Assembly: GCA_038234715.1 (NCBI GenBank)
Contig: JBBQTD010000001.1
Span: 124,001-188,000, forward strand
Length of the DNA stretch: 64,000 nt
Reading direction: 5' to 3'
From: SZAS-103 sp038234715
GTDB lineage: Bacteria; Pseudomonadota; Gammaproteobacteria; Xanthomonadales; Xanthomonadaceae
Shown: positions 1 through 6,886 of the stretch, piece by piece
Layout of the letters: each line of letters starts with the position of its first letter
Position numbering within the stretch: position 1 is the stretch's first letter
Notes under the pieces: model-generated
Databases searched by the model: none
The model's input: only the letters and a program-made list of their open reading frames with translations
What the model was told of the DNA's origin: nothing
Made by a program: the position numbers and the translations under genes

Positions 1-332
1 CGGTCGCGTTTTACCGCGACACGCTTGGCATTGCGCTGAAGTTCGAGTCGCCGGGCTGGAGCGAGTTCCAGACCGGGACGACCACGCTTGCGCTGCACCT
101 GGCGCCTGCGGCGGATCACCAACATGGCCACTCCGGACCCACTGCGGGAAGCTGTTCACTCGGCTTCTCGGTTGCGGACCTGGACAAGGCGTATGCGGAA
201 CTGCAGGCGCGTGGCGCGCGCTTCGCGATACCGCCGATGGATCAACCGGAAGAAGGCATTCGCCTCGCGGTCTGCATGGATCCTGATGGTCTCGGGATTT
301 CGTTCGCACAAGCGATCGCGCGCAACGGTTGA
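1..332 (+). CDS. VOC (glyoxalase/bleomycin-resistance) family protein, 3' part
   Basis: Open from the left edge in frame 3 to TGA at 330-332; about 109 residues are visible and the start lies outside the window. The visible part begins VAFYRDTLGIALKFESPGW, the usual first strand and helix of a vicinal-oxygen-chelate module (FYRDxLG). It continues with SVADLDKAYAELQARGARF and ends DPDGLGISFAQA, the C-terminal DPDG strand of these proteins. The substrate cannot be told from sequence; VOC proteins include lyases, dioxygenases and resistance proteins. It sits 110 bp upstream of msrB on the same strand, but nothing shows co-transcription. Confidence 0.8.
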   Translation, partial: VAFYRDTLGIALKFESPGWSEFQTGTTTLALHLAPAADHQHGHSGPTAGSCSLGFSVADLDKAYAELQARGARFAIPPMDQPEEGIRLAVCMDPDGLGISFAQAIARNG

Positions 333-442
333 CGTTTCGCAGGTGCGGCGCCTGGCTGCGGACTTCACGCCAGCCAAACACGACATGGTCGATCCTTCTG
401 CGCACGCCGGCAGCCCGCCGGCGATCCTGCCGTGAGGCTCCC

Positions 443-958
443 ATGCAACGCCGCACCCTGCTGCAATCCATGTTCGCGCTCGCCGCGCTGCCGCTGCTGC
501 CAAAGTTCGCGCAAGCCGCAGGCACCAACGTCAACGTGATCATTCCGCCGCTGCACAAGACCAACGACGCGTGGCGCAAGTTGTTGCCGCCTGCTGCGTA
601 CCGCGTGCTGTTTGAGGAAGACACCGAGCGCGCGGGCACCAGCCCGCTGCTGAACGAACACCGCGACGGGACATTTGTTTGCGCCGCTTGCCTGCTTCCG
701 TTGTTCCTGAGCGCGAACAAGTTCGAAAGCGGCACCGGTTGGCCCAGTTTCACCCAGTCGATACCGGGCCATACCGCGTTCAAGGTCGACAACAAGCTGA
801 TTGAGGAACGCACGGAATACCATTGCGTGCGCTGCGGCGGGCACCAGGGACACCGCTTCAACGACGGACCGCAACCGCGCGGCGAACGCTGGTGCAACAA
901 CGGTGTTGCATTGAACTTCATCGCCAAGGGCCAGCCGCTGCCCGCACTGAGGACTTGA
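443..958 (+). CDS. msrB: Peptide-methionine (R)-S-oxide reductase MsrB, exported
   Basis: 171 residues. Reduces the R-sulfoxide of oxidised methionine in proteins. The start at 443 gives a signal peptide with paired arginines (MQRRTLLQSMFALAALPLL, cleavage near AQAAG), so the enzyme acts in the periplasm; the RR-x-LL pattern could be Tat, but Sec is also possible. Zinc cysteines are C80/C83 and C128/C131. The GTGWPSF motif lies near 97-103, and the catalytic cysteine is C151 in ERWCNNGVALNF. The gene ends 2 bp before msrA, so the two are almost certainly one transcript, together repairing both sulfoxide stereoisomers in the envelope. An upstream ATG in the same frame at 329 would add residues with no signal-peptide character and is rejected. 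Confidence 0.93.
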   Translation: MQRRTLLQSMFALAALPLLPKFAQAAGTNVNVIIPPLHKTNDAWRKLLPPAAYRVLFEEDTERAGTSPLLNEHRDGTFVCAACLLPLFLSANKFESGTGWPSFTQSIPGHTAFKVDNKLIEERTEYHCVRCGGHQGHRFNDGPQPRGERWCNNGVALNFIAKGQPLPALRT

Positions 959-960
959 TC

Positions 961-1635
961 ATGCGCAGGATTTCGAAACGTTACACGTTTGCGGCGATTG
1001 CCACGATGGTGGCGTTCGCATGCGCCGGCCACGCGTTTGCGGCACCGGGGGCTCCGACGACGGGCGCCACCCAGATCAATTCGATTCCAGGACCGAAGCT
1101 CGCAATCGCAACATTCGCGGGCGGCTGTTTCTGGACGATGGAACATGCATTCGACAACTTGCCTGGCGTGATTGTCGCGATCTCCGGCTATTCGGGGGGG
1201 CATGTGAAGAATCCGAGCTACGAGGACGTATCGACCGGCACGACCGGCCACGTCGAAACAGTCGAGGTGCACTACGACCCGGCGAAGACGACCTACACAA
1301 AACTGATGGATGTTTATTGGCACGACATCGATCCGACCCAGGTCGGCGGCCAGGCCTGCGATACCGGCGATGAATACCGCAGTGTGATCTTCGCCCACGA
1401 TGACACGCAGATGAAGCAGGCGCAGGCGTACAAGGATTCGCTGCAGCATTCCGGATTGTTCATGCAGCCGATCGCGGTGCAGATCGTTGCCGCCGGGCCG
1501 TTCTACCGCGCGGAGGAATACCACCAGCACTTCACCCAGAAGAACCCAGACCACTACGAAGGGTATCGCGTCGGCTGCGGTCGCGACCGCCGGCTGCAGG
1601 CGATCTGGGGCACGCAGGCCCACAAATCGACGTGA
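961..1635 (+). CDS. msrA: Peptide-methionine (S)-S-oxide reductase MsrA, exported
   Basis: 224 residues. Reduces the S-sulfoxide of methionine. An N-terminal signal peptide runs MRRISKRYTFAAIATMVAFACAGHAFA. The family signature GGCFW is at 54-58, with catalytic C56. HVETVEVHYDP, GGQACDTGDEYRSVIF and the EEYHQHF block follow; C206 near the C-terminus (YRVGCGR) is a candidate resolving cysteine. The start codon follows the msrB stop by 2 bp, so translation is probably coupled. Having both reductases exported and adjacent suggests an envelope repair unit like the MsrAB systems of other proteobacteria, here as separate polypeptides rather than a fusion. Confidence 0.94.
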   Translation: MRRISKRYTFAAIATMVAFACAGHAFAAPGAPTTGATQINSIPGPKLAIATFAGGCFWTMEHAFDNLPGVIVAISGYSGGHVKNPSYEDVSTGTTGHVETVEVHYDPAKTTYTKLMDVYWHDIDPTQVGGQACDTGDEYRSVIFAHDDTQMKQAQAYKDSLQHSGLFMQPIAVQIVAAGPFYRAEEYHQHFTQKNPDHYEGYRVGCGRDRRLQAIWGTQAHKST

Positions 1636-1680
1636 GCGCACGCGTGGTCCAGGAGAAGCACGCAGCGATCGGGATGACCC

Positions 1681-2148
1681 TTACAGGCCGCGTGGGCCTG
1701 GGTGCAGGTGCATCCAGCCGCGATCGACCGCCCAGACCACGCCGATGCACCCTGCCCCCGTCACCAGCAGATGCCATGGCAACGATGGCGCGGCAATCCT
1801 GACGATTTCCTGCGCCGCCATTGCAAGTGCGGGGCCGATGAACAGCAAGGCGACCACGCCCATTGCCAGCAACAACCCGACGACCAATGCGTCCTCGAAG
1901 GTGTTGCCGGCACGTCGCATCGCTTTGGCGGCGACGCGCATCGCGAAGTCTTCAGGCAACTGCGGTTCGAGTGGCTGGCGAAGGGCGCGCACGATCATGC
2001 GGTAGCGATCCACGCGCGGGTCCCCACCCGGCGCAAGTTGTTCGCGTTCGGCGCGCTCGGCTTCTTCCTGCATGCGCAATTCGCGATTGCTGTCGGCCGG
2101 ATCCGCGCTGGCTTGATCCGAACCGTGGTTGCCTGGATTTGCGTTCAT
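1681..2148 (-). CDS. Putative membrane anti-sigma factor or sigma-associated protein
   Basis: 155 residues. The N-terminal half is hydrophilic and acidic (MNANPGNHGSDQ to about residue 70). Two hydrophobic segments follow: ALVVGLLLAMGVVALLFIGPALAMAA (about 87-112) and LLVTGAGCIGVVWAV (about 127-141). The start overlaps the stop of the ECF sigma gene by 4 bp (ATGA), so the two are translationally coupled. A short cytoplasmic N-terminus plus membrane helices, directly downstream of an ECF sigma gene, is the usual anti-sigma layout, and that is the basis of the call. I see no zinc-binding HxxxCxxC motif, so if it is an anti-sigma factor it is not of the ZAS type. Confidence 0.65.
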   Translation of the reverse strand: MNANPGNHGSDQASADPADSNRELRMQEEAERAEREQLAPGGDPRVDRYRMIVRALRQPLEPQLPEDFAMRVAAKAMRRAGNTFEDALVVGLLLAMGVVALLFIGPALAMAAQEIVRIAAPSLPWHLLVTGAGCIGVVWAVDRGWMHLHPGPRGL

Positions 2149-2708
2149 CCGATCGCTCCCATGCGGGTTTCGAGTTGCGTGCGCAGGCGCTGGCGTGCGC
2201 GAAACAGATAGTTCTTGACGGTGCCTTCCGGCAGTCCGGTGATGATGGCAATATCGGCGATGCCCATCTCGTCGAGATGATAGAGCGTCACCAGCGTGCG
2301 TTGCACGGGTGGCAACACTTCGATCGCCGCGTTGAGCAGTTGCATCGCCTGGCGGTCGGCGCAGGCGGCTTCCAGGTCGAAGCCATCGGTCACGTCGTCA
2401 AGGACGTCGTGGTCGCCTTCCCCTGCGGTTTCGGCCAGCGGAAGTCGTTTCTTCTGCAGGTGCCGGCTTGCCACCGAAAACGCGACCCGACCGATCCAGG
2501 TGGCGAGCGAACTCTCGAACCGGTACTGGTGCAGGCGCTGGTGCACGCGCAGGAACACGTCCTGCGACAATTCGCGCGCATCCTCGGCATGCTTCACCAT
2601 GCGGTACACGACGTGCCACACCAGCGCCTTGTGGCGCGCGATCAACTGCTCGAACGCGCCGGGCGTCCGCGCCAGCACCGCTGTCACCAGCACGTGGTCG
2701 TCGCTCAT
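2145..2708 (-). CDS. RNA polymerase ECF sigma factor (sigma-70 family)
   Basis: 187 residues, normal for an ECF factor. Region 2 covers about residues 14-85, with the region 2.2 helix DARELSQDVFLRVHQRL at 43-59 and the region 2.3/2.4 segment TWIGRVAFSVASRHLQKKRL. An acidic linker (about 91-120) leads to region 4 at 132-176, with the helix-turn-helix MGIADIAIITGLPEGTVKNYLFRARQRL. The next gene overlaps it by 4 bp and encodes a putative membrane partner. The promoter region is shared with the divergent small membrane protein at 2857 and contains an inverted repeat with further copies of GCAACC. The inducing signal is not evident. Confidence 0.93.
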   Translation of the reverse strand: MSDDHVLVTAVLARTPGAFEQLIARHKALVWHVVYRMVKHAEDARELSQDVFLRVHQRLHQYRFESSLATWIGRVAFSVASRHLQKKRLPLAETAGEGDHDVLDDVTDGFDLEAACADRQAMQLLNAAIEVLPPVQRTLVTLYHLDEMGIADIAIITGLPEGTVKNYLFRARQRLRTQLETRMGAIG

Positions 2709-2737
2709 GCAGGGAAGGATACGTTCGGCGGGTGAAT

Positions 2738-2792
2738 GGTTGCAGGCAACCGGCTACAGGATGTGGGGTCGCAACCAGGATTGGATGCAACC
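2738..2792. promoter_or_regulatory. Inverted and direct GCAACC repeats in a divergent promoter region
   Basis: GGTTGC-AG-GCAACC at 2738-2751 is a perfect 6-bp inverted repeat. Two further GCAACC copies follow at 2771-2776 and 2787-2792, between the ECF sigma gene and the divergent membrane-protein gene. This could be an operator or promoter elements shared by both genes; that is inference from position only. Confidence 0.3.
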
Positions 2793-2856
2793 GGACGCGC
2801 CCTGCCCCTGTCCATCGTGCTGAACGGGTATTGTCCCGGAATTCCAGGAGAAGGAA

Positions 2857-3189
2857 ATGCATGTTGACTTGGCGGAACTGATCCCGATGGTGCTGTTCGT
2901 CTGCATCGTGATGGCGATCAAGATCGTCGTCGAGGCGCGGCTGCGCAAGCAGATGGTGGAAACCCACGTGTCCGAGGACCTGGTGAAGTCGATGCTGCTG
3001 GCTGACGAGCAGAGCCGCCGGCTGTCCGCATTGAAGTGGGGCCTGGTGCTGACCGCGGTGGGCATTGCATTCGGCCTGGTCGGCGCAATGCATCTGGACA
3101 GCGACAATCCGGGCACGTTTGGATTACTGATCGGCGCGGCGGGCCTGGGCATGCTCGGTTATCACTTCATTGCCAATCGCGTGAAGTAG
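2857..3189 (+). CDS. Small two-helix membrane protein (DUF6249-like)
   Basis: 110 residues. Hydrophobic segments lie at about 8-24 (LIPMVLFVCIVMAIKIV) and 62-104 (two passes, LVLTAVGIAFGLVGAM and GLLIGAAGLGMLGYHFIA). A charged stretch between them, EARLRKQMVETHVSEDLVKSML, may be an amphipathic helix. The start follows AGGAGAAGGAAATGC. The size and plan match small membrane proteins often found beside ECF sigma genes (DUF6249 type), and the gene is divergent from one here. Function is unknown; it may be a target or partner of the sigma system. Confidence 0.75.
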   Translation: MHVDLAELIPMVLFVCIVMAIKIVVEARLRKQMVETHVSEDLVKSMLLADEQSRRLSALKWGLVLTAVGIAFGLVGAMHLDSDNPGTFGLLIGAAGLGMLGYHFIANRVK

Positions 3190-3199
3190 AGCCGGGCAG

Positions 3200-3925
3200 T
3201 CAAGCGCGTGCGATGCGCTGCTCAACGAGGGTGAGCGCGACCTTGTCGCGCAGGTAGGCCGGCTCGATACGCTCCGGCGCGATTGCTTCGCCGTTGGCAC
3301 ATGCGCGCGCTCCAAGTCGCGCCACGTCAGCAGCGTGCGGCAATGCATTTGCATCGCAGTGCAGCAATCGCCCGCCCAGCGTTCGGGCAAGCGCGCCCTG
3401 TTCGGCGGCGAAGCCCGTCCCGACACCGATCCAGTTGGCGTCGCCGGACAACACGGCCGCGTCGGGACGCATGAGTCGCTCGGCCCCGATTGACGCGACC
3501 AATCCGTCTGCGTCGCGATCGAATTGGCCGATGTAGATCTCCCCCATGCGCGCATCGATCGCGGCGAGAATGCAACCGCGATCGGGTGCTACCAGGCGGT
3601 TGGATGAGCCAGTACCCAGTGCCTGCATCGCCAACGTGGCGAGCGTCGACACCGCCACAACGGGGATGTCCAGGGCAAGCGCGATCCCCTGCGCCAACGC
3701 GATCGCAAGACGCACTCCAGTGAATGCGCCGGGCCCGCGCCCGACGGCAATCGCATCGAGTTGCGACTTCGAAAGGCCCGCATCGGCGAGCAGCAGATCA
3801 GCCCACGGCAGGGCGAGCTCGGTATGCCTGCGCGGCGCGATCTCGAAGCGTTCGCGCACATCGCCATCGATCCACAACGCGACCGAACACGCTTCGGTGG
3901 CGGTCTCGATCGCCAGCAATTTCAT
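3200..3925 (-). CDS. tsaB: tRNA threonylcarbamoyladenosine biosynthesis protein TsaB
   Basis: 241 residues. TsaB is the ASKHA-fold partner of TsaD and TsaE in forming t6A37 of ANN-decoding tRNAs. The N-terminus MKLLAIETATEACSVALW is the phosphate-1-like ASKHA motif. The TsaB signature GPGAFTGVRLAIALAQGIALALDIPVVAVSTL follows at about 68-99. The start at 3925 is taken because it overlaps the stop of the upstream VOC gene by 4 bp (ATGA) and begins the conserved domain; an upstream in-frame extension to 4051 reads as shadow of that gene. It is the last gene of a dinG-VOC-tsaB chain. Confidence 0.95.
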   Translation of the reverse strand: MKLLAIETATEACSVALWIDGDVRERFEIAPRRHTELALPWADLLLADAGLSKSQLDAIAVGRGPGAFTGVRLAIALAQGIALALDIPVVAVSTLATLAMQALGTGSSNRLVAPDRGCILAAIDARMGEIYIGQFDRDADGLVASIGAERLMRPDAAVLSGDANWIGVGTGFAAEQGALARTLGGRLLHCDANALPHAADVARLGARACANGEAIAPERIEPAYLRDKVALTLVEQRIARA

Positions 3926-4350
3926 GCGTCGTTGCCCGCCGGTGGCTCGTCGCCGGCCGGCTGCCAGAGTTCGAGCAAGGTCCCTTCCGGATCGAGTACG
4001 TAACCAAACTTGCCCTGTTCGGAATCCTCGCGGCGGTCGAGCACCTGGCAACCCTCGACGCGCAACTCACCAAGCGTCGCATCGAGGTCATCGACGCGCA
4101 GGTTGATCATGAAGGGCTTGTCGCTGGGCAGGAAATATTTGCTGTCGTGGTTGAACGGCGCCCACACCGTCCGTCCGACGGCCCGCGTGTCGGCGCGCTT
4201 CCACAGGAACTCCGTTCCGCCCCAGTCGGCGATGTCGAAATCCAGGTGGTCGCGGTACCACTGCGCGAGTGCCGCCGGATCCCTGGCCTTGAAGAACACC
4301 CCGCCGATGCCGTGCACGCGCGGTTTCCTGCCCTTGGCTGCCTTTTTCAC
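3922..4350 (-). CDS. VOC family protein (glyoxalase-like)
   Basis: 142 residues from a GTG at 4350. This start is chosen because GGGGAG precedes it by 5 bp and it overlaps the dinG stop (GTGA). The protein begins VKKAAKGRKPRVHG, then the VOC core: GIGGVFFKARDPAALAQWYRDHLDFDI, a middle GRTVWAPF and DSKYFLPSDKPFMINLRVDDLDATL, and a C-terminal GYVLDPEGTLLELWQP. A DPEG strand with a final E (ELWQP) is where metal-binding VOC enzymes place a ligand, so it may be an enzyme. Its place between a helicase and a tRNA-modification gene gives no clue to substrate. The lysine-rich N-terminus is unusual. Confidence 0.85.
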   Translation of the reverse strand: MKKAAKGRKPRVHGIGGVFFKARDPAALAQWYRDHLDFDIADWGGTEFLWKRADTRAVGRTVWAPFNHDSKYFLPSDKPFMINLRVDDLDATLGELRVEGCQVLDRREDSEQGKFGYVLDPEGTLLELWQPAGDEPPAGNDA

Positions 4351-6326
4351 GTCGACTCCCCTTGTGCCCGCTGGTCTGTCGATTCTCGCGCAAAGAAGGC
4401 ATGCACGTCCGCGATATCGCGCGTGCGCGGCAGCGGAGGCAGGCTGTCGAGGAATACCCGACCGTAGGACTTGCCGAGCAGGCGTGGGTCGCACAGCACC
4501 AGCAGTCCGCGGTCGGTGAAGCTGCGGATGAGCCGGCCTGCGCCCTGCTTGAGGGCGATTACCGCGCTCGGCAGCTGTTCGTCGCGGAATGCATTGCCGC
4601 CCGCGCGGCGCACGGCGTCCAGCCGCGCTTCCAGGACCGGGTCGTCCGGCGCCGCGAATGGCAGGCGATCAATGGCGACGACCGAAAGCGCGTCTCCGGG
4701 GACATCCACTCCTTCCCAGAAACTGGCAGCCCCCAGCAAGACTCCGTTGCCCGACGAGCGAAAGTGATCGAGGAGCACATTGCGCGGCGCGCTTCCCTGC
4801 ACGAACAGGGGCCACGGATCGCCGCTGAGCAGATCGGCCGCATCGCGCAGTGCCCGGTGCGAGGTGAACAGCAGGAATGCGCGACCGCCCGACGCCTGCA
4901 ACACCGGCCGCAGCGTGTCGATCAACGCGCGCGAATACTCGCGCTGGTTGGGTTCCGGCAAGTTGCGTGGCAGGTAACACAACGCCTGTCGCGGCCAGTC
5001 GAACGGGCTGGGCTGCAGCAACGTGGTTGGCTCTTCAAGCCCGAGCCGTTGTGCGATGTGGTCAAACCCCGCGCCGACCGCGAGCGTTGCTGAGGTAAAG
5101 ACCCATGCGGCCCGACTGGCTTCGCGAAAACTCCGCAGCGGTGCCGAGACGTCGAGCGGCGTGCGTTGCAGGATGAAACCGCGCGGGGTGAGTTCGTACC
5201 AGCGCACGTCGTCGTCGTCGCCCGCACGCCAGCGCGCGAGACGTTCGCGCTGCCGGTTTGCGCGCTCGAATGTTGCGGCGAAGCCTGGCGACGCATCGAC
5301 CAGCGCCGACAACGCCGTGGCAATGTCGGCAAGCGCGTGGTCGAGCGCATCGAGGGCTTCGACCGCGGCGGTCACCCCGAGCAGGCGCAGGTGCGTGCCG
5401 CGCTGCGGCAAGGGATCGATCGCCAGGCGCAACACGCGCATCGCGTGTTCGAGTTCGCGCGCAGGCTGCTGGATCGTCGCGAGTGCGGCGGTCACGTTCG
5501 CACATTCGGAAAGCGCATCGCGCGCGAGATCGTTGAGTTGACGCGCACCGACCGCTTCACCGAAGAATTGTGCGGCGAGCTCCGGCAACTGGTGGGCTTC
5601 ATCGAGCACGAACGCGTGGGCGCCAGGGAGAATCTCGCCAAAGCCTTCCTGCTTGATCGCGAGGTCTGCCAGCAACAGGTGGTGGTTCACGACGACGACA
5701 TCGGCCGCCTGCGCCTCCGCACGCGCCTTCACAACAAAGCATTCACTCCAGAAGGGACATTCGCTGCCGAGGCAGTTCTCGGCGGTGGACGTGATCTGCG
5801 GCCACAGGGGCGTGTCCTCGGGGATGTCGTCGAGTTCGGCCAGGTCGCCGCGGCGCGTTCGCGAAGACCACGCCACGACGCGCTGGAATTGCGCAGCCGA
5901 CTCGCGCGACTGGAAGCGCACCTCTCCCCTGCTCTGGTTCATCCGGTACAGGCAAAGGTAGTTCGCACGTCCTTTCAGAAGCGCGGTGCGCACGCCGATG
6001 CCAAGGGCCTCACGCACGCGCGGAAGGTCACGGTGGTAGAGCTGGTCCTGCAGTGCGCGGGTGCCCGTCGAGATGATCACCCGCTGCCCCGACAGCAACG
6101 CCGGTACAAGGTACGCGTAGGTCTTGCCGGTGCCGGTGCCGGCCTCCGCGATCAGGTAGTCGGTGCTTTCGAATGCGTTCGCGATCGCCTCGGCGAGACG
6201 CGTCTGCGCCGCTCGCGACGCGTAGCCCGAAAGCCGCTGTGCAAGCGGACCGATTTCAGCAAGCGCGGCACGCGTGCGTTCTGCAAGAGTCAAGGTTACA
6301 TCCGCACCGGCGGCTCGACCGTGCAA
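4347..6326 (-). CDS. yoaA: ATP-dependent DNA helicase, DinG/YoaA family (XPD-like, Fe-S)
   Basis: 659 residues from a TTG at 6326. An alternative TTG at 6293 would also fit family length and would avoid most of a 31-bp overlap with the upstream gene, so the start is uncertain. It is an SF2 helicase of the XPD/DinG group. Walker A is AEAGTGTGKTYAY (about 60-72) and the DEAH box sits in VLDEAHQLPE. The four iron-sulfur cysteines are NYLCLYRM and ENCLGSECPFWSEC. C-terminal helicase motifs include LFTSHRALRDAADLL, ASFWEGVDVPGD and QGAGRLIRS. The length and N-terminus favour YoaA over the longer DinG. The cellular role is DNA repair and replication-fork maintenance. Confidence 0.9.
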   Translation of the reverse strand: MHGRAAGADVTLTLAERTRAALAEIGPLAQRLSGYASRAAQTRLAEAIANAFESTDYLIAEAGTGTGKTYAYLVPALLSGQRVIISTGTRALQDQLYHRDLPRVREALGIGVRTALLKGRANYLCLYRMNQSRGEVRFQSRESAAQFQRVVAWSSRTRRGDLAELDDIPEDTPLWPQITSTAENCLGSECPFWSECFVVKARAEAQAADVVVVNHHLLLADLAIKQEGFGEILPGAHAFVLDEAHQLPELAAQFFGEAVGARQLNDLARDALSECANVTAALATIQQPARELEHAMRVLRLAIDPLPQRGTHLRLLGVTAAVEALDALDHALADIATALSALVDASPGFAATFERANRQRERLARWRAGDDDDVRWYELTPRGFILQRTPLDVSAPLRSFREASRAAWVFTSATLAVGAGFDHIAQRLGLEEPTTLLQPSPFDWPRQALCYLPRNLPEPNQREYSRALIDTLRPVLQASGGRAFLLFTSHRALRDAADLLSGDPWPLFVQGSAPRNVLLDHFRSSGNGVLLGAASFWEGVDVPGDALSVVAIDRLPFAAPDDPVLEARLDAVRRAGGNAFRDEQLPSAVIALKQGAGRLIRSFTDRGLLVLCDPRLLGKSYGRVFLDSLPPLPRTRDIADVHAFFARESTDQRAQGEST

Positions 6327-6886
6327 GCAGCTGCCTGCTGGTTCGCTGCCTGCACACCGGCGACATCACCGCCGGCAAGCCGCACGAAACGCAGCGTCGT
6401 CCAGTTGCGACGGCACAGCGAACCGAGCCTGGGTCCGCGCTCGAACGATTGCTGCGCAAACGCGGCAGCCTGCGGCCATTGCTTCTGGTACAGCGCGAAT
6501 TCCGCGGCCTGCTGCAACAGCTCGGGATCGCTGGGCAGCAGCATCAATGCCTGGCCGATGGCCTGCATCGCACCCGCATAGTCGGCCTGGGTTTCCAGAT
6601 GTGCCGCGCGCGCGCGCAAGTCCTCCACCTGCGGGTCGCGCAACGGAGTGACTTCGAGCTCGCTTGCATTGGAAACACCCGCGGCGCGAACCTGCTTAAC
6701 CATCTCGCCGGGGGCAGGCACGCTGACCCGCAGATTGCCTGCCGACGCGGGAGGCGCCGCATCCTGCGAACAACCCGTCGCAATGCCAACCAGGAACATA
6801 GCCCACGCTGCCCGCAACACATCCGGCACGCGCGCGCGCATTCCGATGAGCGATGCATCCCTGCTGCCACGTCGAAGCATAGTCAT
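6296..6886 (-). CDS. TPR-containing lipoprotein next to PBP1b
   Basis: 196 residues. A lipoprotein-type signal ends AMFLVGIATGCSQD with C39 as the probable lipidation site; an internal M16 start (MRARVPDVL) would make a more usual length signal. The start at 6886 overlaps the PBP1b stop by 4 bp (ATGA). After a Pro/Ala-rich linker, residues about 85-160 contain helix pairs of TPR type (HLETQADYAGAMQAIGQALMLLPSDPELLQQAAEFALYQKQWPQAAAFAQQSF). The position directly after mrcB suggests a periplasmic partner or regulator of PBP1b, by analogy with lipoprotein activators, but it is not LpoB by sequence. This role is inference. Confidence 0.75.
   Translation of the reverse strand: MTMLRRGSRDASLIGMRARVPDVLRAAWAMFLVGIATGCSQDAAPPASAGNLRVSVPAPGEMVKQVRAAGVSNASELEVTPLRDPQVEDLRARAAHLETQADYAGAMQAIGQALMLLPSDPELLQQAAEFALYQKQWPQAAAFAQQSFERGPRLGSLCRRNWTTLRFVRLAGGDVAGVQAANQQAAACTVEPPVRM

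Noticed and set aside
5166..6581. Long plus-strand frame opposite dinG/yoaA
   Set aside because: No domain and composition of a shadow; the minus strand has Walker A, DEAH and Fe-S cysteines.
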